In this document: piece by piece, positions 7,401-15,311 of the stretch
How the letters are laid out: each line of letters starts with the position of its first letter
Numbering within the stretch: position 1 is the stretch's first letter
Source of the DNA: an uncultured Burkholderiales bacterium
GTDB lineage: Bacteria; Pseudomonadota; Gammaproteobacteria; Burkholderiales; Burkholderiaceae_C
Assembly (NCBI GenBank): GCA_937873395.1
Contig: CALMYH010000122.1
Coordinates: 1 to 33,057, forward strand
Direction: 5' to 3'
Length of the DNA: 33,057 nt
The notes under the pieces: model-generated
Database searches by the model: none
Seen by the model: only the letters and a program-made list of their open reading frames with translations
What the model was told of the DNA's origin: nothing
Translations under genes and position numbers: made by a program

Positions 7401-10021
7401 GGGCTGCGGGTGAGCACCGTGCGGCCGAAGTCGTCGATGAATGTCCGGCTTCTGAGTGCAGCGCTGCCCGCGTCGGGGGCGCTGGCAGCTACAGGGTTGC
7501 CTGAGGTTTCAGCGCTTGGCAGCTGGCGACTGCGTCCGGCGTTGTCGCTGAGGTGGCTCAAGCGCCCCTGTTCGTCGTAGGCGAGGTCCGTCACCTGGGC
7601 CAGGCTGGCGCTGTGGCGCGCGCTTTGCAGCAACTGCCCCTCGCTGTCGTACTGCCAGGTCTGCAACATGCCCAGCGCACTGGCCCGCCACAGCAGGTGG
7701 CCTTGGGCATCAAAGTCCATGCGTTCGGTGGGGCGGGCGTTCTGGTCGGTGCGCGCCCTGCTCTGTGCGCCGGCATGGACATCGCCGTCAAAGCTCTGCA
7801 CCCGTTGGCCCAGGGCGTTGTACTGGAAGCTCTGCACCTGCGGCTTCGTCCAGCCAGGCCCCTGGCTGCGGATTCGCAGGACCTGCAACTGCGGGTTGTA
7901 GGTCCACTCGGTGGCAAAGCCCGCCTCGTTCACCACACGTTCGATCAGGCCAGTGCTGTCCTGATGGATCAGCGTGCTGCTGCGGCCGCCGGGGCTGTGC
8001 ACAGTCTGGATGTAGCGCCCGCGCTGATCCCACTGGAATGCGGTGATATCGCTGTCGGCGGGTGTGCTGGTAGGCCCGTTGGGCAGTGGGCCGTCCACCT
8101 GCGTGAGCAGGCTCACCCCGTTGATGCGGGTGTGGGTGTAGCGTGTGATGCGTTCGATCGGGCTGGCCTGTTGCGGGCTGCTGGCCAAGGCTCCGTTGGC
8201 ATCCAGCGGGCTGAAGCCACTCTCCTTGAGCTCGCTCACTTGCCCGGCCTCGTTGTAGCCCAGTTGCAAGCGGTGTTCCTGCCCCGCCACCACGCTGGGG
8301 CGGGCGATCAGCGTGGGTTTGTCGGGCCAGCGGTTGTCGGCGTATTCGTGGCGTTCGATGAGCTGGGGCGACTGGGCCTGGCCGTTGCGGTAGAGGATGC
8401 GCTCGATGCGCTGGGTGCGGCCCTGCGCGTCCAGCGTGTGGCGCACAGTGGCCAGCGGCTGCGGGCTGCCCTGGGGCTGGCCGTCCTTGACGGCCACCGG
8501 GCTGAGTGTGGTCTGCTCGATCAGGCGCCCCAGCGCGTCGTAGCCCCAGCGCAGATTGACCGGTCCGCAGCGGGTGCACCCTGCCCCCACGGCCTGCAGC
8601 AGCCGGTACTGGCCGCCAATGATGCGGTGCGTGTACAGCGTCTGCTGGCCCAGGCTGTTGGTCAGCAAGGTCTGGCCGCTCCGGTTGGGCAGCGCCGGCT
8701 GCACGATGTCGACCTGCACCTGCTCGGGGCCGATGTGCCCCGGCTGTGGCAGCTCACCGCGCACGCTCAGCGTGGCCTGGCCGCGCTCGTTGTAGCGGTA
8801 GCTGGCCAGGCGCTGCTGCAAGGTCTGACCGTCGGAGCCGGTGCCCAGCACGCTGATGCCGGTGAGCGCCTGCGGGTGGCGCTCGTCTTCGTGGTGGTAC
8901 TGGCGGGTGATGCTGCTGGTGCTGTGCACCCGGTTGGCCATCGCGTGCGCGGTCTGCGAACGATCCACCTGGGTGGGCAGGCTGACCTGGGTCAGGTTGG
9001 CGCCTTCGTGCCGGTAGGCAAAGCGCCCCACCGGGCTGTCGATGCTCTGCACGCCGGTGAAGACCACGAGGCCACTGCTGCGCTCAAGACCCTCGGCTGG
9101 CGTTTGCTCTGACCGTGCCTGCTCGGCCTGGCGCACCTGGCTGCGCCCGCCATGGCGTCCCGTGTGATTGAAGCGCAGGCTGCGCCCCTGGGGGTCGGTC
9201 ACGCTCAGCAGCTCGCCCTTGGGTCCGCGGGTGAGGGTGAGCACCGCGCCGCTGGCGGCGGTGATCTGGATGAGCTTGCCGCGCGCATCAAAGCGCAGCT
9301 GGCGCCCGGCGTGCTCGCCGTGGGTCCAGTGCCAGAGGTATTCCTTGGCCCCTTGGGGGCCGGATCGCACGCCGCTGTGTGGGTCGCGCACGATCTGCAC
9401 CCAGCCCTGTGCGGGGTCGGCGCCGGTGCACTGATTGGGGTGGCTGGGGTCGGCGTCGAAGATCAGCCGCGTGCCGTCGGCCTGCAGGATCTGCACCGTC
9501 TGGCCCACCACGTAGAGGTCGGTCTCGTAAGACAAACGCCAGCCCATGCCCAGCTGCCCGACCACATGGCGGTGGGCGCTGTTGTAGTGGCGCACGATCT
9601 CCAGCCCCAGCTCGCCAGGCAGCGCCGGCAGGTCCACCTCCACCAAGTACTTGTTGCCGTTGGTGAGGTTGATGGGGTTGCCCGCGCCACTGTTGACCCC
9701 GCTGGTGTTGCCTTGTGAGGCCGGGCCGGCACCGCCGCAGGTGGCGCCGGCCTGGGGGGCCGTGCACATCGCAGCACCGCCGCCACCGCCCGAAGACCCC
9801 GGACCCAGTATGCCGCCCAGACCTCCTCCTCCACCACCAGGAATGGGGGTGAAGCTGCCACCACCCGACGAAGGAAGGCCAGGGATGCCCTGGGCCTGGA
9901 CCTGGACCTGCAGGCTCCAGAACGCGACAGCGCCCAGGAGAGCCAGCAAGAGACGGCGCATCGGCTGGGCTGGCGCGGACGGAGGCGCTGACCCGTATGA
10001 ATGCCGCTTGGCGAAGATCAT
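4397..10021 (-). CDS. Sec-exported RHS protein with Tle1/DUF2235-type phospholipase tip
   Basis: This encodes a 1874-residue polymorphic toxin. A signal peptide lies at residues 21-43, after a short extension. Residues 44-115 form a Gly/Pro-rich linker with Cys86 and Cys95. A DUF6531-like segment starting at NPINLTNGNKYL (about 115-190) opens the RHS shell, and dozens of YD repeats follow to about 1480. The core ends with DPLG...NPYAY...FIDPDGL, where RHS proteins usually self-cleave. The tip (about 1490-1874) has FAFDGTGN, the nucleophile elbow GFSRGAA with Ser1612, GLWDTV and GAHADIGGG, giving a Ser-Asp-His triad expected to hydrolyse phospholipids. No PAAR, VgrG or Eag-type gene is nearby, so it does not look like a type VI cargo. 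It lies 71 bases after the last Tad gene in the same direction. The start at 10021 has an AGGGAAA site; ATG 9961 is an alternative. Confidence 0.93.
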   Translation of the reverse strand: MIFAKRHSYGSAPPSAPAQPMRRLLLALLGAVAFWSLQVQVQAQGIPGLPSSGGGSFTPIPGGGGGGLGGILGPGSSGGGGGAAMCTAPQAGATCGGAGPASQGNTSGVNSGAGNPINLTNGNKYLVEVDLPALPGELGLEIVRHYNSAHRHVVGQLGMGWRLSYETDLYVVGQTVQILQADGTRLIFDADPSHPNQCTGADPAQGWVQIVRDPHSGVRSGPQGAKEYLWHWTHGEHAGRQLRFDARGKLIQITAASGAVLTLTRGPKGELLSVTDPQGRSLRFNHTGRHGGRSQVRQAEQARSEQTPAEGLERSSGLVVFTGVQSIDSPVGRFAYRHEGANLTQVSLPTQVDRSQTAHAMANRVHSTSSITRQYHHEDERHPQALTGISVLGTGSDGQTLQQRLASYRYNERGQATLSVRGELPQPGHIGPEQVQVDIVQPALPNRSGQTLLTNSLGQQTLYTHRIIGGQYRLLQAVGAGCTRCGPVNLRWGYDALGRLIEQTTLSPVAVKDGQPQGSPQPLATVRHTLDAQGRTQRIERILYRNGQAQSPQLIERHEYADNRWPDKPTLIARPSVVAGQEHRLQLGYNEAGQVSELKESGFSPLDANGALASSPQQASPIERITRYTHTRINGVSLLTQVDGPLPNGPTSTPADSDITAFQWDQRGRYIQTVHSPGGRSSTLIHQDSTGLIERVVNEAGFATEWTYNPQLQVLRIRSQGPGWTKPQVQSFQYNALGQRVQSFDGDVHAGAQSRARTDQNARPTERMDFDAQGHLLWRASALGMLQTWQYDSEGQLLQSARHSASLAQVTDLAYDEQGRLSHLSDNAGRSRQLPSAETSGNPVAASAPDAGSAALRSRTFIDDFGRTVLTRSPDRGDILRGFDEADRLVHMTDALGHRAEYTHDVQGRILRQHITDARTGEVSTTEWRYSVRHLLEVIHPTQRERFETDARGLRTARIVTLNTPQGELTAVTRYEHDERGQLVASTLPDGSRVAYERNGQSQVVALKRQTIQTPWLRWLEREQTLASDFQRDLMGLAYYRSGNGIEARYQRSASGDLARVVYRHTQTRRPAPLQARHHRPGHLGLMGRTPQESIERLLGIPAAHAQAVPPAAPDPSSEQRSQPGALGLPHDPQALIDHRYLWSPQGWLLHSQQRAGSASEQDQHSHAYNGAGQLVASVRASLGAAAQNNTGGISPVALRAGAEQAPAQEQAVWRYAYGPSQRRVLSQQGTADQADLSTGTVRSQFQGQSHRLNLHGQPSRYNANGQPEQVGSREYVWDALGRLIEVREESQPLAQYRYDHRGLRIGKTVGQQITHTLYDESRQPLAELDREGRITRQTVWLADIPLTVIDSPTGQALAGETAGLAQVWADVRSAIHSWLGSDAGIAWLHTNHLGAPEAATNAQGQVIWRARYAPFGAAQVQATQGFTLHLRLPGQVWDEETGLHYNRQRYYDPELGQYLTPDPLGTPDGPNPYAYVAFNPLGFIDPDGLILFAFDGTGNTNDQATLNELGNGISNVWRFFELYQDGGRRYVSGVGTRHREADAEFGADIVPADFSRGTLLGVVPGVTLVEADMGGNYSGPARIERMIAYFNAEANAHDDTQLMQVDIIGFSRGAAQARDFANRINAATRNGEYRYTITDANGQQVQRCQMINFRFLGLWDTVLSTNRSGTGYNLGIVPGFQHVAQAVALNEYRGRALRWLPNSTGAFPLESIMGGTVPMGQTRIEMGFIGAHADIGGGFPGQDRGLPLVALNWMIEQARDAGVRVRDPEENAVILNAIIHDKSDNQYCVDGPGCSEDRVVRGGTGGTQRQMTGTAMTYDDTGRFISYYPATVGDDGTQFRQPEGDHSTGTVDMMHYIEWLRGNGYNLGGLRVE
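5613..6216. repeat. 604-bp perfect direct repeat, copy B (inside the large RHS gene)
   Basis: This is identical to 2727-3330 over its whole length. It encodes the last part of the RHS core, ending shortly before the toxin domain. As a long stretch of homology upstream of two different tips, it is a ready substrate for recombination that would replace the phospholipase tip and immunity gene of the main RHS protein with the downstream pair, deleting 2.9 kb. Confidence 0.95.
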
Positions 10022-10054
10022 GTCGTTTTCCCTGAAACTGTTTTGTGTTTGTGC

Positions 10055-10081
10055 GGGCCTCAACCGGCCCTGCAGTGGGCC
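10055..10081 (-). promoter_or_regulatory. Two mutually exclusive stems between the Tad locus and the RHS gene
   Basis: Three 5-base blocks, GGCCC, GGGCC and GGCCC in minus-strand order (10081-10077, 10070-10066, 10059-10055), are separated by six bases each. The middle block can pair with either neighbour, giving two alternative hairpins. There is no U-run, so termination is not evident. The blocks are short and GC-rich, so chance is possible. No convincing promoter is seen in the 71-bp gap. Confidence 0.3.
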
Positions 10082-10092
10082 GAAGCCCTGGC

Positions 10093-11013
10093 TCAAACGG
10101 CGGGGCAGAGTGGCGTGCAGTTGGGGTCGCCGGGGGGACAACCGAACAGCGGCGGGTTGCCGGTGGCACCACCACCACCCGGTGCTCCCCCACCCGGGGG
10201 CAGGGTGGGATCAACGATCACGGTGCAGCCAGCGGTGACACAGTTGGGCGGGGCGATCGGTGGTGCGAGAGGCAGACCTGGGTCGCTGGGATTGCCGTTG
10301 TTGCCTTGACCAGGCATGGACACCGGGTTGCCGGGCTCCACCGGATCGCTCTGCATCTGCAAGGTGACGTGACTGACCAGGGGAATGCGCCGCTGGGCAT
10401 ACAGCGCGGTCACGAAGGGGTCGCTTCGGCTGTCGTTCCAGCGCATCATGAATTGCATGACGGTGCTGGCCAGTGGCACTTTGAGTTCGTAGCCGTGCGT
10501 GATCTTGAGCTTGATGAGGTTGGCGTCCTGAATGTTCTGCCCCGAGCTTGCCCCCACCTGGCTGGCGTCTCGGAAAGCGAGGTTGGCATTGCGTATGGCC
10601 CGGCGACCGCCGTAGCGCTGGCTCAGCGACTCATCGGCCCAGTCATCGAAGCTCTCGCGAATCGGGTTGAGCAATTCAATGCGCGAATGCACAGCGATAT
10701 CGGCCTGGGCCCTGAGCAGTGCCTCTCCCAACTCGCGCCCGCTGCGCCCACCGCCATACAGGGGCACAAGCGCGCGGGCATAGGCCTGTTGGACCGACCC
10801 CAGGTCCGCGTTGGCCAGGCTGCCTTCCCGCGCGGCCATGAAGCTGGCGTGATTGACCATGTTCTTGGCGTTGAACATGAGCGCGTATTGCAAGATGGTG
10901 GTACCCAGCAGAACCAGCAGCGGCCCCACGACGGCAAACTCGATCATCGCGCTGCCGCGATGGCGTGAGGCCCGGCGGACGGCAGACCCTTGACGGATGG
11001 CCTTTGAATTCAT
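10093..11013 (-). CDS. TadE-like pseudopilin with Pro/Gly/Cys-rich tail
   Basis: This encodes a 306-residue protein. Residues 1-50 are a TadE-type prepilin N-terminus: basic leader, cleavage after Gly20, Glu at +5 (G/SAMIEF), then a hydrophobic helix. A globular region runs to about 225. The last 80 residues are rich in Pro and Gly and contain five cysteines (258, 263, 292, 299, 303); this tail is not a normal part of TadE. The start at 11013 is supported by GGGAGAG just upstream. It is the last Tad-type gene before the RHS toxin, whose own N-terminal linker is also Gly/Pro-rich with cysteines. As a pseudopilin it should be processed by a TadV-type peptidase (not in this window) and assist Flp fibre assembly. 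A role in displaying or docking the RHS protein is speculation. Confidence 0.8.
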   Translation of the reverse strand: MNSKAIRQGSAVRRASRHRGSAMIEFAVVGPLLVLLGTTILQYALMFNAKNMVNHASFMAAREGSLANADLGSVQQAYARALVPLYGGGRSGRELGEALLRAQADIAVHSRIELLNPIRESFDDWADESLSQRYGGRRAIRNANLAFRDASQVGASSGQNIQDANLIKLKITHGYELKVPLASTVMQFMMRWNDSRSDPFVTALYAQRRIPLVSHVTLQMQSDPVEPGNPVSMPGQGNNGNPSDPGLPLAPPIAPPNCVTAGCTVIVDPTLPPGGGAPGGGGATGNPPLFGCPPGDPNCTPLCPAV

Positions 11014-11080
11014 TGTGCTCTCCCTGAGGGCGCCAGCGAAACAGCGCTCTGCCATGCACGAAGGCGGTGTGTGACGGGGA

Positions 11081-11644
11081 TCACTGGACTTCCCTGCGCG
11101 TTGCGCACTGCGAGACTGAGTGCGTGGGAAACGATCCGGGTGTGCTCACCGGAGCGTCTTCGCCCTGCGGGCTGCGGTGCGAGCTGGCTTGGGAGCAGCC
11201 CGGCACGGTGCATGTCAACACCTCCAGCCAGTCTCCCGGCGCAACACCCATGGCCAGCGCCATGCCTGCGGGAAGCTCCAGGGCATGCTGGCTGCGCAAT
11301 GCCCGCCCGACTGTTCCCGATTCCCCTGCCCATCGCCGTCCGATGCTGACCCGCCACGGATCAAGACGTGTCACGTACGTAACCCGATAGCGGTCTTGCG
11401 GTGAGCCGTGTGGCATTGCCCTGTGATCACGGTGGAGATAGACGATGTCCAGCGCGTAGCGCATGAAGAATCCATGCACACTGGGACAACGCGGAATGAG
11501 CAGGGCTTGCACCACCGGCTCGGTCCTGAGGGGCGCGGCCAGCATCAGGCCGCGCAAGCGGCTCCACCACCCGCGTGCGGTTCTCAAGCGCAGGGCACAC
11601 GGACCCAAAGCGGTGTAAAGGGTCGCGGTTTCGTTGAACGGCAT
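11081..11644 (-). CDS. DUF192 family protein in the Tad operon
   Basis: This encodes a 187-residue protein with DUF192 hallmarks: an RLRGLM motif near the N-terminus (about residues 29-34), an SVHGFFM core near 55-62 followed by an aliphatic D(I/V) strand, and a C-terminal LELPAG....G...GD element (about 120-140). The last 45 residues are low-complexity and outside the domain. DUF192 proteins are small beta-rich proteins of unknown biochemical function, often exported, but no signal peptide is visible here. It lies 27 bases after tadC and 67 before the TadE-like gene, so it is co-transcribed with the pilus genes. The family call is firm; the role in pilus assembly is unknown. Confidence 0.8.
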   Translation of the reverse strand: MPFNETATLYTALGPCALRLRTARGWWSRLRGLMLAAPLRTEPVVQALLIPRCPSVHGFFMRYALDIVYLHRDHRAMPHGSPQDRYRVTYVTRLDPWRVSIGRRWAGESGTVGRALRSQHALELPAGMALAMGVAPGDWLEVLTCTVPGCSQASSHRSPQGEDAPVSTPGSFPTHSVSQCATRREVQ

Positions 11645-11671
11645 GGCGATTGGAGACGGGGTCGTCGATCT

Positions 11672-12592
11672 TCAAAGACCCGATTGCATGAATTTCATGA
11701 CAATGGGAAAGAACAGCACGATGAAGGTGCACGGAAAGATGAAGGCGATCAGGGGGAACAGCATCTTGACGGGGGCTTCCATGGCGAGTTTCTCGGCCCT
11801 GAGGAAGCGCTCGCTGCGGCGCTGGTCGGCCTGGGCACGCAACACCGGGCCCAGATTCATGCCCATGCTTTCAGCCTGGACAACGGCACTGACAAAGTTG
11901 GTGATGCTGCCCTCGTTCAAGCGCTCTGACATGGCCCGCAGGCTGTCGGCCCTGGACTTGCCTGCACGAACGTCGCGCAGCACGCGCTGAAACTCGTCGC
12001 GCAAAACGCCCTTCGGGCCTTTGGCAACGGCCTGGTTGATCGCACCCTGCAGATTCAGCCCGGCCTCGACGCAAAGGGTGATGATGTCCAGGAAAAAGGG
12101 CAGGGTTTTCATGAGCTCGGCCCGTCGTGCGGCCACACGGTCCTTGAGCCAGATCACGGGGTAGAAGAATCCCAGCACAAACCCGGCCAGGGCCGCCTGC
12201 ATGTAGGCGCCAGCGCCCAACCCCTGCGCGGCGTGGCGAGCGCTGTCAAACGAACCGAGCACCCAAGCAAACACCCCGGCCACCACCGCGCCGCAAACCC
12301 AGCGGCTGGCACTGAACTGGGCAGGAGTCAGGCTGTAGTCCAGGCCCGCCTTTCGCAACTGCAACAGGGCCGCGTGGTGGCGCTTGCCGCGGTAGAGTGG
12401 CTCGATGAAGTGGCTCAGCCAACGGACAGGCCACCACATGAGCCGAAAACCCAATGGAGGCGGGTCTTTGTACTGTCGGTCTTCCGGGGGTACCTCCGAG
12501 ACGGCTCGAGAGAACAACCAGACGATCAGTGCGACCGACAGACCGATGGTTGCTGCCAGCAAGGAGATGATGAGGGTGGTTTGCTCTTGCAT
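11672..12592 (-). CDS. tadC: TadC inner-membrane platform protein
   Basis: This encodes a 306-residue T2SSF-domain protein. With TadB it forms the inner-membrane platform on which the TadA ATPase drives Flp pilin insertion. An N-terminal membrane helix (about 6-26) is followed by two more in the first half. The T2SSF domain includes the conserved LPFFLDIITLCVEAGLNL element, and a long C-terminal hydrophobic helix ends the protein. The ATG at 12592 was chosen over the open upstream frame because a GAGGGG site precedes it and TadB ends 11 bases before it. The position directly after tadB is the usual order. Confidence 0.92.
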   Translation of the reverse strand: MQEQTTLIISLLAATIGLSVALIVWLFSRAVSEVPPEDRQYKDPPPLGFRLMWWPVRWLSHFIEPLYRGKRHHAALLQLRKAGLDYSLTPAQFSASRWVCGAVVAGVFAWVLGSFDSARHAAQGLGAGAYMQAALAGFVLGFFYPVIWLKDRVAARRAELMKTLPFFLDIITLCVEAGLNLQGAINQAVAKGPKGVLRDEFQRVLRDVRAGKSRADSLRAMSERLNEGSITNFVSAVVQAESMGMNLGPVLRAQADQRRSERFLRAEKLAMEAPVKMLFPLIAFIFPCTFIVLFFPIVMKFMQSGL

Positions 12593-12603
12593 GACTGCGC
12601 CCC

Positions 12604-13464
12604 TCAGACGTCGATGGCAATGATCTTGCGGATCACGTAGATGCCCATGATCTCCAGGAAACCAATCACCACCAGGGTGGCCCAGCCTATGCGGGTGTTC
12701 CACAGCAGAGACATGGCCTCGGGCTCCATTGTGTTGAGCACCAGCATGAGCACCAGGGGCAACAGCCCGACGACCCATGCCTGGAGCTTGCCTTGGGCCG
12801 TCAGCGCACGGATCTTGCCTTCCATCTGCAGACGGCTGCGAATCGTGTGAGCCGTGCGCTCAAGGATTTCAGCGAGGCTGCCACCGGTCTCGGTTGCGAT
12901 GCGCATGGCCGACACCACGAGTGTGGTGGTCTGTGTCGGAACGCGGCGGTTCAGGTTGGTGAGCGCCTGTTCCAGCGTGACGCCCAGGCGTTGCTCGCGC
13001 AGCATCAGCATGAATTCCTGGCTCAGCGGGGGTTGTGCTTCGCGAACCAGTTGCTGCACCGCCGAGCTGAGACCGACCCCTGCTCGCATGCCGCCCGACA
13101 GCATCATGAGTGCGTCAGGCAGCTGCTCTTCAAAGGCCATGAGCCGTCGGGTTCGCATCCAGCGATAGAGCAGGCGCGGCGCAAGGGCCAGCGAAGCGAA
13201 AACGACCAGCGCAACCAGGGCGCTGCCCGTGACCATCCAGACCAGGGCCGCTCCGAGTGCCATGAGAGCGATGTTGGCTGCGAACAGCTTGCGCGGATCG
13301 ATGAAAAGAAAGAACTCCTGTGCCTGGAATCTGGCTTGTGCGGTGAACGTAGCGCGATATTTGGCCAGGGAGCCTGTCCCCACATCGATGACGAACCAGG
13401 TGAGCAACGCAGCCGACAGGGCAAATACGGCGGTAAGAACGATCAGGGTGGTGTCGTTGTTCAT
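12604..13464 (-). CDS. tadB: TadB inner-membrane platform protein
   Basis: This encodes a 286-residue T2SSF-domain protein, the partner of TadC in the Flp assembly platform. Hydrophobic segments lie at about 6-26, 60-95, 230-250 and 258-280. Between them is the cytoplasmic T2SSF region with LPDALMMLSGGMRAG and a later ATETGGSLAEIL motif, both typical of TadB. Length and domain order are normal. It begins 13 bases after the CpaF gene ends and is followed closely by tadC. Confidence 0.93.
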   Translation of the reverse strand: MNNDTTLIVLTAVFALSAALLTWFVIDVGTGSLAKYRATFTAQARFQAQEFFLFIDPRKLFAANIALMALGAALVWMVTGSALVALVVFASLALAPRLLYRWMRTRRLMAFEEQLPDALMMLSGGMRAGVGLSSAVQQLVREAQPPLSQEFMLMLREQRLGVTLEQALTNLNRRVPTQTTTLVVSAMRIATETGGSLAEILERTAHTIRSRLQMEGKIRALTAQGKLQAWVVGLLPLVLMLVLNTMEPEAMSLLWNTRIGWATLVVIGFLEIMGIYVIRKIIAIDV

Positions 13465-13477
13465 GCTGGCCCCGCTC

Positions 13478-15292
13478 TCATCCGTTGAGGTTCAGGTCGC
13501 CTTCAAGCCCTTGTCCTATGCCCTGTTCCAGCTTGAAGATGGCCATGTCGAGCGCCTGTCCCGTGGCCCTCAACTCTTCATAGAAAGTCGGCGCCATGTC
13601 GCAACCGGTGAAGACACCCCGGATCTTTCCCTGCTCGGCCGTGTAACCCAGGTTGTGAAAGCGGAAGATCTCCTGCATTTGGATCTTTCCACTTTCCATG
13701 CCGGTGATTTCGGTGATGCTGGTCACCAGGCGAGACCCGCAACCAAAACGTGTCTGCTGCACGATGATGTCCACCGCGCTGCTGATCTGCTCGCGAATTG
13801 CCTGAAGAGGCAGATCCATGCCTGCCATGAGGACCATGGTTTCCAAACGGGCCAGCGCATCGCGCGGGGTGTTGGCGTGCAAGGTGGTCAGCGATCCTTC
13901 GTGGCCCGTGTTCATGGCCTGCAACATGTCCAGCGCCTCAGCACCCCGGCACTCCCCCACCACGATCCGATCGGGTCGCATGCGCAAGGTGTTTTTCACA
14001 AGATCGCGAATCAACACCGCACCCTTGCCTTCCACGTTGCTGGGGCGGCTCTCCAGGCTGATCAGGTGATCATGGTGGAGCTTGAGTTCTGCAGCATCCT
14101 CGACGGTGATGATGCGTTCATGGTAAGGAATGAAGTTGGAGAGAATGTTGAGCAGCGTGGTCTTGCCAGAGCCCGTTCCCCCCGAAACGATGATGTTCTT
14201 GCGCGCAACCACACACACTTCGAGAAACTGGGCCATCTCGGCGCTTATCGATCCGAAACGGACGAGATCGGTGGCGTCCAGCTTCCGCTTGGCAAACTTG
14301 CGGATGGTCAGGCACGGGCCCTTGAGAGCCAAGGGCGGAATGATGGCGTTCACACGAGATCCGTCCTTGAGGCGGGCATCCACCATCGGGGATGACTCAT
14401 CGATACGGCGCCCCAAGGGAGTGACGATGCGCTCGATCACGCCGAGCACCGCGCGATCACCGGTGAAGGTCAGGGGGTGTTTGACCAGGCGACCGGCACG
14501 TTCGACATAGATTTCATCGAAGCGGTTGACCATGATCTCGCTCACCGAATCGTCCTCAAGCAACTCCTCCAGAGGACCCAGGCCGATGGCTTCGTCAAGT
14601 ACCTGCTTTTGCAATTGCTGCCGATCGATATCGGCCGGCAGGTCGTCGCCCAGAGACTGGACAATCTGCGCGATGAGCGCGCTGGTTTCCGCCCTCAGGC
14701 GCTCGTCGGTCATGCCAGATATGTCGTGACGGCGCAGATCCATGGTGTCAAGCAGGGACGCGTGCACCCGTTTTCGCCACTCGAATTCCCGCAGCTTCTT
14801 GCGCGGGTCTGGCGCCAGCACCAAAGCCCGCTGATTGGCCGAATCACCCACGGCTTCATCCGTATCGCCGGCGGCCCTGGCCTGGGCTGCGTAAGCCCTC
14901 TGCCGGGAAGCCTCAAGGTCCTCGGTGGCTCGACGGTTACGCAGGGCAGCTGTGTCTGAGCGGCTCTTGGCATGCGCCGCCTGGACGACACCCGATGTGA
15001 TACCGGTGTCGCAAACACTGATCTTGTATGGCCCGATACCGATCACATCTGTGCTCTTCAAAGGGCCAAACTGAACGTCGATGCGGCTGCCGTTGACATA
15101 CACCCCACCGAAGGCCCCCATGTCTTCCAGGAGTACCCCCGATGGGGTGGTGAACAGCCGGGCGTGCTCCCGCGCGATCCGCCAGCCCTCAAGGCGAATC
15201 TCTGCCTGGGCGGCCTTGCCGATGATGCTTTCGTCCGGGGCTTGCAACAGAGTGGTTCGCCCGCTGGGGGCCAGTATTTCGACTTGCAGCAT
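13478..15292 (-). CDS. cpaF: FHA-CpaF/TadA pilus assembly ATPase
   Basis: This encodes a 604-residue ATPase that powers Flp pilus assembly and belongs to the type II/IV secretion ATPase family. Residues 1 to about 100 form an FHA-like domain (GK...REHARL...D.G..GGVYVNG). Two usual FHA positions differ: Lys26 in place of Arg, and Ala40 where Ser is normal, so phosphothreonine binding is uncertain. After a linker comes the CpaF N-terminal domain, then Walker A (GGTGSGKTT, Lys377), an Asp box, a His box with [15 protein letters not shown], and a Walker B-like RIVVGE. Ordinary CpaF proteins lack the FHA part. The ATG at 15292 has only a weak ribosome binding site but marks the FHA start. TadZ/CpaE, the usual polarity ATPase, is missing nearby, so the FHA domain may take over targeting or regulation (inference). 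Confidence 0.93.
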   Translation of the reverse strand: MLQVEILAPSGRTTLLQAPDESIIGKAAQAEIRLEGWRIAREHARLFTTPSGVLLEDMGAFGGVYVNGSRIDVQFGPLKSTDVIGIGPYKISVCDTGITSGVVQAAHAKSRSDTAALRNRRATEDLEASRQRAYAAQARAAGDTDEAVGDSANQRALVLAPDPRKKLREFEWRKRVHASLLDTMDLRRHDISGMTDERLRAETSALIAQIVQSLGDDLPADIDRQQLQKQVLDEAIGLGPLEELLEDDSVSEIMVNRFDEIYVERAGRLVKHPLTFTGDRAVLGVIERIVTPLGRRIDESSPMVDARLKDGSRVNAIIPPLALKGPCLTIRKFAKRKLDATDLVRFGSISAEMAQFLEVCVVARKNIIVSGGTGSGKTTLLNILSNFIPYHERIITVEDAAELKLHHDHLISLESRPSNVEGKGAVLIRDLVKNTLRMRPDRIVVGECRGAEALDMLQAMNTGHEGSLTTLHANTPRDALARLETMVLMAGMDLPLQAIREQISSAVDIIVQQTRFGCGSRLVTSITEITGMESGKIQMQEIFRFHNLGYTAEQGKIRGVFTGCDMAPTFYEELRATGQALDMAIFKLEQGIGQGLEGDLNLNG

Positions 15293-15311
15293 GATTCGGT
15301 CCGAAGTCGTG

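Noticed and set aside
5891-9112. Long plus-strand open frames of 537 and 519 codons
   Set aside because: They are antisense to the RHS core, whose repeats and high GC suppress stops on the other strand. The real RHS motifs lie on the minus strand.
4397-10021. RHS protein as a type VI effector
   Set aside because: There is a Sec signal peptide and no PAAR, VgrG, Eag or DUF4123-type gene in the window.
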